A stretch of 64,000 nucleotides of DNA, taken from Pseudomonadota bacterium (GTDB lineage: Bacteria > Desulfobacterota > Desulfovibrionia > Desulfovibrionales > Desulfomicrobiaceae). The notes beneath the pieces are model-generated. The model searched no databases and was not told the origin of the DNA. It worked only from the letters and a program-made list of their open reading frames with translations. The stretch covers positions 3,564-67,563 of the forward strand of contig JAEWKZ010000040.1 of NCBI GenBank assembly GCA_023393525.1. Reading direction: 5' to 3'. Below are positions 56,426 to 64,000 of the stretch, in pieces; position 1 is the stretch's first letter, and each line of letters starts with the position of its first letter. The position numbers were made by a program, and so were the translations under genes.

Positions 56426-58000
56426 ATGAGCGCACTAGGAAGCTATCTCAGCGAGCGCAGAAAAGCTCTTGCCGCCACGCATTCGGGGTATTCGATCCGC
56501 AGCGTGGCCAAGCGCATCGGCATTCATCATTCCTATCTGAGCAAGCTCGAACGCGGTGAAAACGCACCGCTCACCGAAGAGCGCATCCACGCCCTGGCCA
56601 GGCTCCTGGGCGAGGACCCGGAGCTGCTCATGGCCCTGTCCGGCAAGCTGTCCGAACGCATCAGCGCGCTCATCCGCCAGCAGCCGCAAGTTTTTCTGAA
56701 CTCCGTGGCGGCCCTGGAAAATCAGGGCGAGAACCCCACGCCCTCCTTTGATCTGCGTCAGGACCAGCGCAAGAACGAACTCGAAGAATTGACCCGCCTG
56801 CTGCGGGACGAAATCCGGGAACGCCAGATCCTCGAAGCCCAGCTGCGCGAGCAGCAACGGGTGCAGCGCACCATCCTGGAAAATCTTCAGGACGTGTCGG
56901 TGACCCTGCTCGATTCCCAGCTTCACATCCTGTGGTCGAATGTTCCGGTCACCGAGAGTCCAGCCAGCATTCTGAATCAGCAGGGCCTGCACCACGGTTC
57001 GACGGATGCCGACCAGCCCGAGGCAGGCGCGTTCGCCACCGTCTGGAAGGCCCTGAAGACCCGCGCGGTACAAAACGGGACCTACCGTTCTCCCGACGGC
57101 AAGCATTGGCTGCTGCGCAGCGCACCGGTGCTCGACAGCCGGGAGGCCGTGACCCAGATCGTGCACATGCGGTTCGAGGTCACGGAGCTCATGCAGGCCA
57201 AACAGGCCCTGGAAGACAGCGAGGAGCGCTGGAAATTCGCCCTCGAAGGGGCGCGGGAAGCGGTCTGGGACTGCGACGTGCCTTCGGGCAGGCTGCAATT
57301 CTCGCCCATGTGGCACACCATGCTCGGCTTCGCGGAAGGCGAACTGAAGCCGACCGTCGCGCAATGGGAGGCCCTGGTGCATCCGGATGACCGCACGGTC
57401 GCCTTGAACATGCTCTCGGCGCATTTCAGAGGGGAAACGGACTTCTATGACATTGAATATCGTCTGCGCTGCCGCGATGGATCCTTCAAGTGGATCCATT
57501 CCCGGGGCAAGCTCATGGAAAGAACCGTCGACGGCGAGCCGGTGCGCATGATCGGCACGCACTACGACATGAGCCGGCGCAAGGCGGCCGAAGAAATGAT
57601 TCTGGCCAACGAAGCGTTTCTGGAAAACCTGCTCGGCAGCATCGAGGAAGGGATCAGCGTGCTCTCGCCGGACATGACCGTGCGCTATGCCAACCAGACC
57701 ATGACGCGGTGGTATGCCGAAGAAATGCCGGTCGTGGGCAGCAAATGCCATCAGGCGTTCCATCGCCTGAGCGAATGCTGCTCGCGCTGCCCTGCGGTCA
57801 GGACGCTGCGCACTGGTCGCACCGAATTCGAAATCCTTGAGATCACCTCCTCCACCGCGACCCGCGTGTTCGAATTCAGCGCCTACCCGATCAGGGACAC
57901 GTTCAGCGGCGCGCTGACCGGGGTCATCGTCTTCGTGCGCGACATGTCCTCCAAGCAACGCATCCGGCAGGCGCTGGGCTGCGCAGGCAACCTGCCGTGA
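56426..58000 (+). CDS. XRE-family HTH regulator with PAS domains
   Basis: A 524-residue protein. Residues about 1-65 are an XRE-type helix-turn-helix (YSIRSVAKRIGIHHSYLSKL, RGENAPLTEERIHALARLLG). A coiled coil follows (about 110-155), then three PAS-like domains (about 150-265, 270-395, 400-515). The last has a Cys cluster SECCSRCPAVRTLRTG. No kinase or sigma54 domain is present, so it may bind DNA directly in response to a ligand or redox signal. The ATG has no ribosome site and may head a leaderless mRNA. Confidence 0.82.
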   Translation: MSALGSYLSERRKALAATHSGYSIRSVAKRIGIHHSYLSKLERGENAPLTEERIHALARLLGEDPELLMALSGKLSERISALIRQQPQVFLNSVAALENQGENPTPSFDLRQDQRKNELEELTRLLRDEIRERQILEAQLREQQRVQRTILENLQDVSVTLLDSQLHILWSNVPVTESPASILNQQGLHHGSTDADQPEAGAFATVWKALKTRAVQNGTYRSPDGKHWLLRSAPVLDSREAVTQIVHMRFEVTELMQAKQALEDSEERWKFALEGAREAVWDCDVPSGRLQFSPMWHTMLGFAEGELKPTVAQWEALVHPDDRTVALNMLSAHFRGETDFYDIEYRLRCRDGSFKWIHSRGKLMERTVDGEPVRMIGTHYDMSRRKAAEEMILANEAFLENLLGSIEEGISVLSPDMTVRYANQTMTRWYAEEMPVVGSKCHQAFHRLSECCSRCPAVRTLRTGRTEFEILEITSSTATRVFEFSAYPIRDTFSGALTGVIVFVRDMSSKQRIRQALGCAGNLP

Positions 58001-58205
58001 CATGCATTTTTCGGGGATGCGATGAGTGGGCTGCCGCGTGGCCGAAATTGGCGGATGGGGGGCCGGTTCATTTTTTTCTGGATTTTGATTCATGAACCCG
58101 TGTAGGAAAAAAAACGGCCTCTTTGGTCGTTCAGGCCTCACCGAGCGGAACGTGGCGCAAAACCGTGAAGCGGAATCATCCGTGTTTCACCAACAGGAGG
58201 GAGGA

Positions 58206-60236
58206 ATGAAAAACATAAAGTTAGGGATCAAGATCGGCGGCGGTTTCGGTATTTTGATTCTCATCGCCTGCGCTCTGGGTGGCTTGGCCGTATTCAACAT
58301 GAAAGCCGTGGAAAAGGATTCGACCCGGCTTGCCCACGAGTACGTGCCTGAAGTCGGAATGGCCAATGAACTGGAACGCAACTCGCTCCTGACCATGTAC
58401 GCCTGGCGAGGCTACGCGTTCACCGAGGCGGATTCGTTTCTGCAGCAGGGGCGGGCCATGCTGGATGAAACCCGCAAATCCCTTGATATCGCGGCTAAAC
58501 ATGCCGAAAAATATACGGATCTGGTAAAGCTTCGGGAAAATGTGGACGTGGCAAAGGCCGAGGTTGCGTCGTACGCGGCGCTGAGCGATCAGACCGTAGC
58601 CACGATCGCGGCCATGAACGTCGATCGCGCCGCTCTGGACAAGTCGGCGGCCACCTTCATGGAAAATTGCAATCTTTTTCTCGAAAGCCTGAACGCGAAT
58701 CTGCGTCGGGAAATCACCGAGGGAGCCGAATCCTACAAGGTTCTGGAACGCGCGGAAAAAATTTCCTGGATCAACACCGTCATCGGCCTTGGTAACGACA
58801 CGCGCATCAAGGTCTGGAGAGCCCAGGCCGAAAGAAATCCCAAACTGATCGACTCCGCCCTCGAAAATTTTCCCAAGATGGACGAAATTTTTGAAAAACT
58901 GTCTCCGCTCGTCCGGCTGGAAGAAAACATCAAACAGGTTGCCGCCACCCGCAAGAGCGGCGCCGATTACCGTGCCGCCATGCTCAACCTCAAGGCGAAC
59001 TGGGAGACGCTGGACGGTATCAATGCCCAGCGGACCAAAGTCGGCGAACAGGTACTCGTTTCCGCCCAGAACACCGCCGAAGCTGGGCTCGAAGGGACCC
59101 AAAAGATCGCCGACGAGGCGGTCGTCAATCTGAGCTCGGCCTCCACGGTCATGATCGGGGGATTGAGCGTTGGCGTCATCATCGGCATCTTCACCGCCAT
59201 TTTCCTGACCACGGGCATCACCGGTCCGGTCCGCAAGGGAGTGGAATTCGCCCGCAAGCTGTCCCAGGGCGATCTGACCGCCAATCTGGATGTGGACCAG
59301 AAGGACGAAGTCGGCATCCTGGCCCAGGCCCTGCGCGACATGGTCGCCAAGCTGCGCGAGATCGTGAGCGAGGTGCAGTCCGCGTCCGACAACGTGGCCT
59401 CGGGTTCCGAGGAACTGAGCGCCTCCGCCGAGCAGCTTTCCCAGGGCGCCACCGAGCAGGCGGCTTCCGTTGAGGAAGTGTCGTCGAGCATGGAGCAGAT
59501 GGGTTCCAACATCCGCCAGAACGCCGACAACGCCTCCCAGACCGAGAAGATCGCCCTCAAGGCCGCCCAGGACGCCGAGGCCGGCGGCCAGGCCGTGGTC
59601 CAGGCCGTGGGCGCGATGAAGAACATCGCCGAAAAGATCTCCATCGTCGAGGAGATCGCCCGCCAGACCAACCTCCTGGCTTTGAACGCCGCCATCGAGG
59701 CCGCGCGCGCCGGGGAGCACGGCAAGGGCTTCGCCGTGGTCGCGGCCGAAGTCAGGAAGCTGGCCGAACGCAGCGGCACGGCGGCCGCCGAGATCAGCGA
59801 ACTGTCCTCCTCCACCGTCAGCGTGGCCGACCAGGCCGGTCAGATGCTGACCAAGCTGGTCCCGGATATCCAGCGCACGGCGGAACTGGTGCAGGAGATC
59901 TCCGCCGCGTCGAGCGAGCAGAACGCCGGAGCCGAGCAGATCAACAAGGCCCTGCAGCAGCTTGACCAGGTCATTCAGCAGAACGCCTCGGCCTCCGAGG
60001 AAATGGCCTCCACCTCCGAGGAACTGTCCAGCCAGGCCGAACAGCTGCAATCCTCCATCTCCTTCTTCCATCTGGGCGCGACGGCGGCGCGCGTGACCCG
60101 TCAGACGGCTCATCGCGGACGGACGCAGCCTGCCCGCCAGGCCGCGCCCAAGGCCCTCGCCCCCAAGGGGGGCGGCGGCGGATTGGCGCTGGACATGGAC
60201 CGCGATGACGAGGATGATGAATTCGAACGCTTTTAA
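58206..60236 (+). CDS. Methyl-accepting chemotaxis protein
   Basis: A 676-residue receptor. TM1 is near residues 10-30 (GILILIACALGGLAVFNM), a helical periplasmic sensor spans about 31-313, TM2 is near 315-337 (VMIGGLSVGVIIGIFTAIFL), then HAMP and the signalling hairpin with tip EIARQTNLLALNAAIEAARA. The acidic C-terminus ends DEDDEFERF, which fits the loose x-aromatic-x-x-aromatic pattern of CheR-docking pentapeptides. AGGAGGGAGG precedes the start. First gene of the chemotaxis operon. Confidence 0.93.
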   Translation: MKNIKLGIKIGGGFGILILIACALGGLAVFNMKAVEKDSTRLAHEYVPEVGMANELERNSLLTMYAWRGYAFTEADSFLQQGRAMLDETRKSLDIAAKHAEKYTDLVKLRENVDVAKAEVASYAALSDQTVATIAAMNVDRAALDKSAATFMENCNLFLESLNANLRREITEGAESYKVLERAEKISWINTVIGLGNDTRIKVWRAQAERNPKLIDSALENFPKMDEIFEKLSPLVRLEENIKQVAATRKSGADYRAAMLNLKANWETLDGINAQRTKVGEQVLVSAQNTAEAGLEGTQKIADEAVVNLSSASTVMIGGLSVGVIIGIFTAIFLTTGITGPVRKGVEFARKLSQGDLTANLDVDQKDEVGILAQALRDMVAKLREIVSEVQSASDNVASGSEELSASAEQLSQGATEQAASVEEVSSSMEQMGSNIRQNADNASQTEKIALKAAQDAEAGGQAVVQAVGAMKNIAEKISIVEEIARQTNLLALNAAIEAARAGEHGKGFAVVAAEVRKLAERSGTAAAEISELSSSTVSVADQAGQMLTKLVPDIQRTAELVQEISAASSEQNAGAEQINKALQQLDQVIQQNASASEEMASTSEELSSQAEQLQSSISFFHLGATAARVTRQTAHRGRTQPARQAAPKALAPKGGGGGLALDMDRDDEDDEFERF

Positions 60237-60256
60237 CCAAAGGTCGAGGTGACGTG

Positions 60257-60748
60257 ATGAGTGACAACACTACCCTGCAATACCTGACCTTCGGACTTGG
60301 CGAGGAGGTCTTTGCCCTGGAGACGGGCTCCGTGCGCGAGGTCATCGAACTCGTGCCCGTGACCCGCATTCCCAAGACGCCGCCCTTCATGCGCGGGGTC
60401 ATCAATCTGCGCGGCCACGCCGTGCCGGTGGTTGATCTGCGCGTCAAATTCGACATGCCCAAGGTCGCCGACACGGTGAACACCTGCATCATCATCGTCG
60501 ATGTGGAAATTGAGGGCGAAAACTGCTACATGGGCGCGATAGTTGACTCGGTGCGCGAAGTATTCGAAATGACCAGCGATCAGATCAACCCGCCGCCGCG
60601 CATGGGCACGTCCATCCGCGCCGACTTCATCCGGGGCATGGGCAAACAGAACGAGGAATTCATCATGATCCTCGACATCGGCAAGGTCTTCTCCCAGGAG
60701 GAATTGCAGGTCATGCGCGGGGCAGAGGAACAGGAAGCGACAAACTAG
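60257..60748 (+). CDS. cheW: Chemotaxis coupling protein CheW
   Basis: A 163-residue CheW that links receptors to CheA. Typical features are LQYLTFGLGEEVFALETGSV, the RGVINLRGHAVPVVDLRVKF motif and the second barrel VDSVREVFEM. GAGGTGACG precedes the ATG; a GTG one codon earlier is possible. Follows the MCP by 20 nt. Confidence 0.95.
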   Translation: MSDNTTLQYLTFGLGEEVFALETGSVREVIELVPVTRIPKTPPFMRGVINLRGHAVPVVDLRVKFDMPKVADTVNTCIIIVDVEIEGENCYMGAIVDSVREVFEMTSDQINPPPRMGTSIRADFIRGMGKQNEEFIMILDIGKVFSQEELQVMRGAEEQEATN

Positions 60749-60792
60749 CAACATGGCGGGCCGGACTCTCCGGCCCGCGACAGGAACTCGGC

Positions 60793-62721
60793 ATGCCTCA
60801 GGACGACAACGCGCGCTCTCCACACGAACTCGGATCCGTGCTGGAGGGGTGCGCAGACTCCCTGTCTCGAATCCTCCCCCGCCTCGCCGGCGTCATCAAG
60901 GACAGGGAAGAGGATTTTCTCGGGCTCGGCTCCACGATTTTCGGCATCAATTCGAAGGCCAACACCTTTTCCGGCGCGGCCTCGGCCATGGCCTCCTCAG
61001 TGGGCGAAGGCGCCCTGCACGCGGCCATCGGCGAATTGCAGACCCGGGCCGACGAGGCAAAAGCCGTTTTCGCATCCGTATCCTCCACGGATCATTTGCA
61101 GGGCATGGCCGAGGTGCTGGGGCTCATCCGCGAGCTGGATCAGGCCATGGCCCAGTTTTCCACCCTGGTGCAGACGCTTAAGGTGCTCGAAATCACCACG
61201 CGCATCGAAAGCGCCCGCCTGGGAAGCGCCGGTTCGGGGTTCACCACCCTGGCCGACGACGTCCGGGCCCTGGGCACGGTCATCGACGAGCACACGGAGA
61301 AAATCCGCGAGCATTCGCACCTGCTCATGAACCAGGTGGCCACCGCCGGCGAGCGCGGCAAGAAGCAGCTCAGCTCGCGCAAGCGCATTGTCGAGGACAT
61401 GTTTTCCGAACTTTTTGCCGGAATCGGCGAACTGGAGTCCATGCGCGCCCATTCGTCCAGCCTGGTCCAGGCTCTGGCCAAGGGCTCGCGGGAGGTGACC
61501 GAGAACATGGGCCAGGTCATCGCCTCGGTGCAGTTCCACGACATCACCCGCCAGCAGGTCGAGCACGTCGAGGAGATTCTGGAACAGGCCGTTTCCGAGA
61601 TCGGCGTCCGCAGCGAGGACGAACTCGGCCTCGGGGCCTGGGTGCGCGACGTGCTGAGGCTCCAGGCCCCCCAGCTGCGCCAGGCGCAGGAAATGTTTTC
61701 CGGCGCCGTGGACGAGCTCATCGGCAACCTGAAGTCCATCGCCCGGGGCATCGAGGAACTGCGCTCCAAAATCACCGCCGTGGCCTACGCCGACCAGCAG
61801 GGCGGCTCATCCATCCTCGATTCCATCCGGCGCAACATCGGCGACGTCATGACCGCCATGCGGACAAGCAGCGCCCACATCGCCGAAACCTCCAAAGCCA
61901 TGTCGAGCATGGCGGAGACCATTTCCACGGTCAGCACCTTTGTGCGCGGCATCGAGGACATCGGGGCCGAGATCGAACTCATCGCCTTGAACGCCCGGGT
62001 CAAGGCCGCCCACACCGGAGACCAGGGACGCACTCTGGGCGTCATCGCCATGGAGATCCAGAACCTCTCCGTGGACGCCCGCAACAGGACCGGCAAGGTG
62101 GCCGGGATTCTGACCCGGATTTCCACCGTGGCCGACGGGCTGGCGGTCATGGCCCGGACCTCGGACGTGTCCTCCCTCGTGGGCGGCATCGAGGGCCATT
62201 TCGAGGCCGTGCTCGGCAATCTCGCCGCCCTCGACGCCGACCTGAGCCGGGACATCGCCCACCTCTCGGGCCTGAGCACCGAGCTGGTCACGCAGATCAA
62301 CAGCTTGACATCTTCCATTCATTTCCATGATTTGGTATCGGGCCAGCTGCTTGAGCTGGAAAATGAGATCACGGATCTCCTCAGCGGATTCTCCCCCTTC
62401 ACGGCAGAGCTTGAAACCGCGCGCCAACCCGAAAAATTGCGCGAACAACTCTCGCGCTACACCATGGACAGCGAACGCTTGGTGCACCTGTCCGTGCTCG
62501 GGCATCACGGGGCGGCGTCCGGCCACGGTGACGCGGACCTTTTCGACGACAACGATGTGGAGCTTTTCGACGACGTCGCCGTCGAACTCTTCGACAACGA
62601 CAACATCGAATTTTTCGACGCCGGGCCCGGCGATGCGGGCGAGGGTCGGGCTCACGCGGCCAACGCCGGAAAGCTCAAAGACCCCGAGGACGATCTCGGC
62701 GACAACGTGGAACTTTTCTAG
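60793..62721 (+). CDS. MCP-like cytoplasmic protein with CheZ-like motifs and ELF repeats
   Basis: A 642-residue, mainly helical, soluble protein with no transmembrane segment. Two regions resemble the receptor signalling tip: LEITTRIESARLGSAGSGF (about 132-150) and IELIALNARVKAAHTGDQG (about 394-412). Each is followed by a FHD motif: SVQFHDITRQQVEHV (Asp250, Gln254) and SIHFHDLVSGQLLEL (Asp513). The first matches the CheZ catalytic pattern FQDLTGQ (Asp-x-x-x-Gln). The C-terminus has acidic repeats (ADLFDD, VELFDD, VELFDN, IEFFDA) and ends DNVELF, recalling the CheY-binding end of CheZ. I infer a CheY-P phosphatase or docking role; the family is not one I can name. Confidence 0.72.
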   Translation: MPQDDNARSPHELGSVLEGCADSLSRILPRLAGVIKDREEDFLGLGSTIFGINSKANTFSGAASAMASSVGEGALHAAIGELQTRADEAKAVFASVSSTDHLQGMAEVLGLIRELDQAMAQFSTLVQTLKVLEITTRIESARLGSAGSGFTTLADDVRALGTVIDEHTEKIREHSHLLMNQVATAGERGKKQLSSRKRIVEDMFSELFAGIGELESMRAHSSSLVQALAKGSREVTENMGQVIASVQFHDITRQQVEHVEEILEQAVSEIGVRSEDELGLGAWVRDVLRLQAPQLRQAQEMFSGAVDELIGNLKSIARGIEELRSKITAVAYADQQGGSSILDSIRRNIGDVMTAMRTSSAHIAETSKAMSSMAETISTVSTFVRGIEDIGAEIELIALNARVKAAHTGDQGRTLGVIAMEIQNLSVDARNRTGKVAGILTRISTVADGLAVMARTSDVSSLVGGIEGHFEAVLGNLAALDADLSRDIAHLSGLSTELVTQINSLTSSIHFHDLVSGQLLELENEITDLLSGFSPFTAELETARQPEKLREQLSRYTMDSERLVHLSVLGHHGAASGHGDADLFDDNDVELFDDVAVELFDNDNIEFFDAGPGDAGEGRAHAANAGKLKDPEDDLGDNVELF

Positions 62722-62736
62722 GACAAGGAGCATTTC

Positions 62737-63054
62737 ATGTTCGCATGCACCGTCACCGGCGCTCCACAGCACCCGGTCATAAAACTTTCCGGCAGCCTGA
62801 CCCTGGAACATTCAAGGGAAATCCACGCCGAACTGCTGTCCCGCCTGGCCCAGGCCGAGGACGTGCGTATCGATCTGGGAGAAACGGACGCGTCGGACCT
62901 GTCTTTTATCCAGCTCCTGTGCGCCCTGCTCAAGGATCAGGACCGGAAGGTCCGCTTTTCGAACCTGCCCGCCCATCTCCTGGAATGCGCGGCGAGCCTG
63001 GGAGCGGACAGTTTCATCAAGGAAATAACACATCGCGCAGAGGAAAACGTATGA
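62737..63054 (+). CDS. STAS-domain protein
   Basis: A 105-residue STAS protein (VIKLSGSLTLEHSREIHAEL, VRIDLGETDASDLSFIQLLC). Anti-anti-sigma factors carry a phosphorylated Ser in this second segment; here the equivalent stretch is ASDLSFIQ. It follows the MCP-like gene by 15 nt and overlaps cheY by ATGA. A scaffold or switch role in the chemotaxis operon is inferred. Confidence 0.88.
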   Translation: MFACTVTGAPQHPVIKLSGSLTLEHSREIHAELLSRLAQAEDVRIDLGETDASDLSFIQLLCALLKDQDRKVRFSNLPAHLLECAASLGADSFIKEITHRAEENV

Positions 63055-63413
63055 GTAAAACCATAATGACGGTCGACGACTCGGCCAGCGTTCGCCAGAT
63101 GGTCAGTCTGACCCTCAAGGACGCCGGCTATGCGGTCATCGAGGCCTGCGACGGCAAGGACGCGCTGGCCAAGCTGTCCGGACCGGTGGACATGATCGTG
63201 ACCGACCTGAACATGCCGAACATGAACGGCATCGAACTGATCCGCGCCGTGCGCGCCACGCCCCAGTACAAGTTCACGCCCATCGTCATGCTGACCACGG
63301 AATCCCAGGCCGCCTCCAAAGAGGAAGGAAAGGCGGCCGGGGCCACGGGCTGGATCGTCAAACCCTTCAAACCCGATCAGCTCCTGGCAGTGGCCAAGAA
63401 ACTGCTGCGCTAA
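63051..63413 (+). CDS. cheY: Chemotaxis response regulator CheY
   Basis: A 120-residue receiver: acids in TIMTVDDSASVRQMV, phosphoacceptor Asp in MIVTDLNMPNMNG, Thr in VMLTTESQ and Lys in WIVKPFKPDQL. The ATG overlaps the STAS stop. It lies directly before cheA and is presumed to carry its phosphate to the flagellar motor. Confidence 0.94.
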   Translation: MSKTIMTVDDSASVRQMVSLTLKDAGYAVIEACDGKDALAKLSGPVDMIVTDLNMPNMNGIELIRAVRATPQYKFTPIVMLTTESQAASKEEGKAAGATGWIVKPFKPDQLLAVAKKLLR

Positions 63414-63433
63414 CCGCCATATCCGGAGCGAAA

Positions 63434-64000
63434 ATGTCGAGAGAAGAACTGAACCGCCAGGCATTCAAGGAAGAAGCGCTGGAGCTTCTGGGGGAGCTTG
63501 AAACCTCGCTGCTCGAACTGGAGGCGGACCCGGCCAACGACGAGGTCATCAACCGGGTCTTCCGCGCCATGCACACCATCAAGGGGTCCGGCGCCATGTT
63601 CGGCTTCGAGGACATCGCCTCCTTCACCCACGAGGTGGAGACGGTCTTCGATCTGGCCCGCAACGGTCAGATTTCGGTGTCCAAGGAGCTTCTCGACCTG
63701 ACGCTTCTGGCCAGGGACCACATCCTGTCCATGCTCGAAGGCGAGGAACAGGGCCTGGGCGCGCGGGCCGGAGAGGTCATTCGCGGCCTCAAGGCCCTGA
63801 CTCCCCTTTTGGCGCAGCCGGAGACGGGGGTCCCGGACTCCGCCCCGACCTGCGCCACGGATTCGTCCATGAACACCTGGCGCATCCGCTTCGCACCTCC
63901 CAAGAACGTGTTCATGAGCGGGACCAATCCGGCCTCTTTGCTGGAAGAGCTGTGCGAGATGGGCGAGCATCACGTCATCATGCACGTCAAGGACATCCCG
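63434..64000 (+). CDS. cheA: Chemotaxis histidine kinase CheA (partial, N-terminal 189 residues)
   Basis: The gene runs off the right edge. The visible part has the HPt domain with phospho-accepting His in FRAMHTIKGSGAMFGFEDIA and the following FTHEVETVFDLARNG helix, then a linker (about 105-135) and the start of the next domain. GGAGCGAAA precedes the ATG. It lies 20 nt after cheY. Confidence 0.94.
   Translation, partial: MSREELNRQAFKEEALELLGELETSLLELEADPANDEVINRVFRAMHTIKGSGAMFGFEDIASFTHEVETVFDLARNGQISVSKELLDLTLLARDHILSMLEGEEQGLGARAGEVIRGLKALTPLLAQPETGVPDSAPTCATDSSMNTWRIRFAPPKNVFMSGTNPASLLEELCEMGEHHVIMHVKDIP

Noticed and set aside
58107..58137. Minus-strand hairpin GGCCT/AGGCC followed by eight T
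   Set aside because: No minus-strand gene lies upstream of it to terminate, and the stem is only 5 bp.

Overview
The window is GC-rich bacterial chromosome with densely packed genes, many ATGA stop/start overlaps and strong Shine-Dalgarno sequences. Gene content (glycerol ABC importer plus GlpABK, an Hdr-like iron-sulfur membrane module with a CXXCH haem motif, a DHH-CBS-tRNA nucleotidyltransferase fusion, many PAS hybrid kinases, several che loci) suggests a motile Gram-negative anaerobe of the Desulfovibrionales type, perhaps Desulfomicrobium-like. No rRNA, tRNA, CRISPR array, prophage or insertion sequence was seen.

Region 1 (1-12.3 kb): the start of an LplT-like MFS transporter behind a TetR regulator; acs (acetyl-CoA synthetase) divergent from a Pat/YfiQ-type protein acetyltransferase, then gltA (Si-type citrate synthase); an EamA permease; an ArsR-family metal sensor overlapping a metal-efflux permease.

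Region 2 (10.6-24.6 kb), mostly minus strand: xerD, a DHH-CBS-tRNA nucleotidyltransferase fusion, a polar amino-acid ABC transporter, a HIT hydrolase, lapA, a WbpP-type UDP-GlcNAc 4-epimerase, a LapB-like TPR protein, mutS, a lipoprotein and lysA. folK, a small anchored Cys protein and a transaldolase-like gene run the other way.

Region 3 (25.5-32.2 kb): a secreted hypothetical; a degenerate receiver/HD-GYP-like protein coupled to topB; an orphan ParA ATPase with an N-terminal zinc ribbon beside a small unknown protein and a PilZ protein; rlmH.

Region 4 (32.2-46.3 kb), the metabolic core: a glycerol locus. On the minus strand glpR is followed by glpSTPQUV, an ABC glycerol importer. Divergently run glpA, glpB, a fused membrane/haem c/polyferredoxin protein, an HdrB-like CCG protein and glpK. 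Glycerol would be imported, phosphorylated by GlpK and oxidised by GlpAB, with electrons leaving through an unusual membrane conduit in place of ordinary GlpC. Candidate GlpR sites lie at both divergent promoters.

Region 5 (46.4-64 kb): signal transduction. cheD and a CheR-like gene are divergent, followed by cheB; a minus-strand operon holds two large PAS hybrid kinases (one with a PocR ligand domain) and a single-domain receiver; an HTH-PAS regulator may be leaderless; and a chemotaxis operon encodes an MCP with a CheR-docking-like tail, CheW, a large MCP-like protein with CheZ-like motifs and acidic ELF repeats, a STAS protein, CheY and the start of CheA (cut by the window end).
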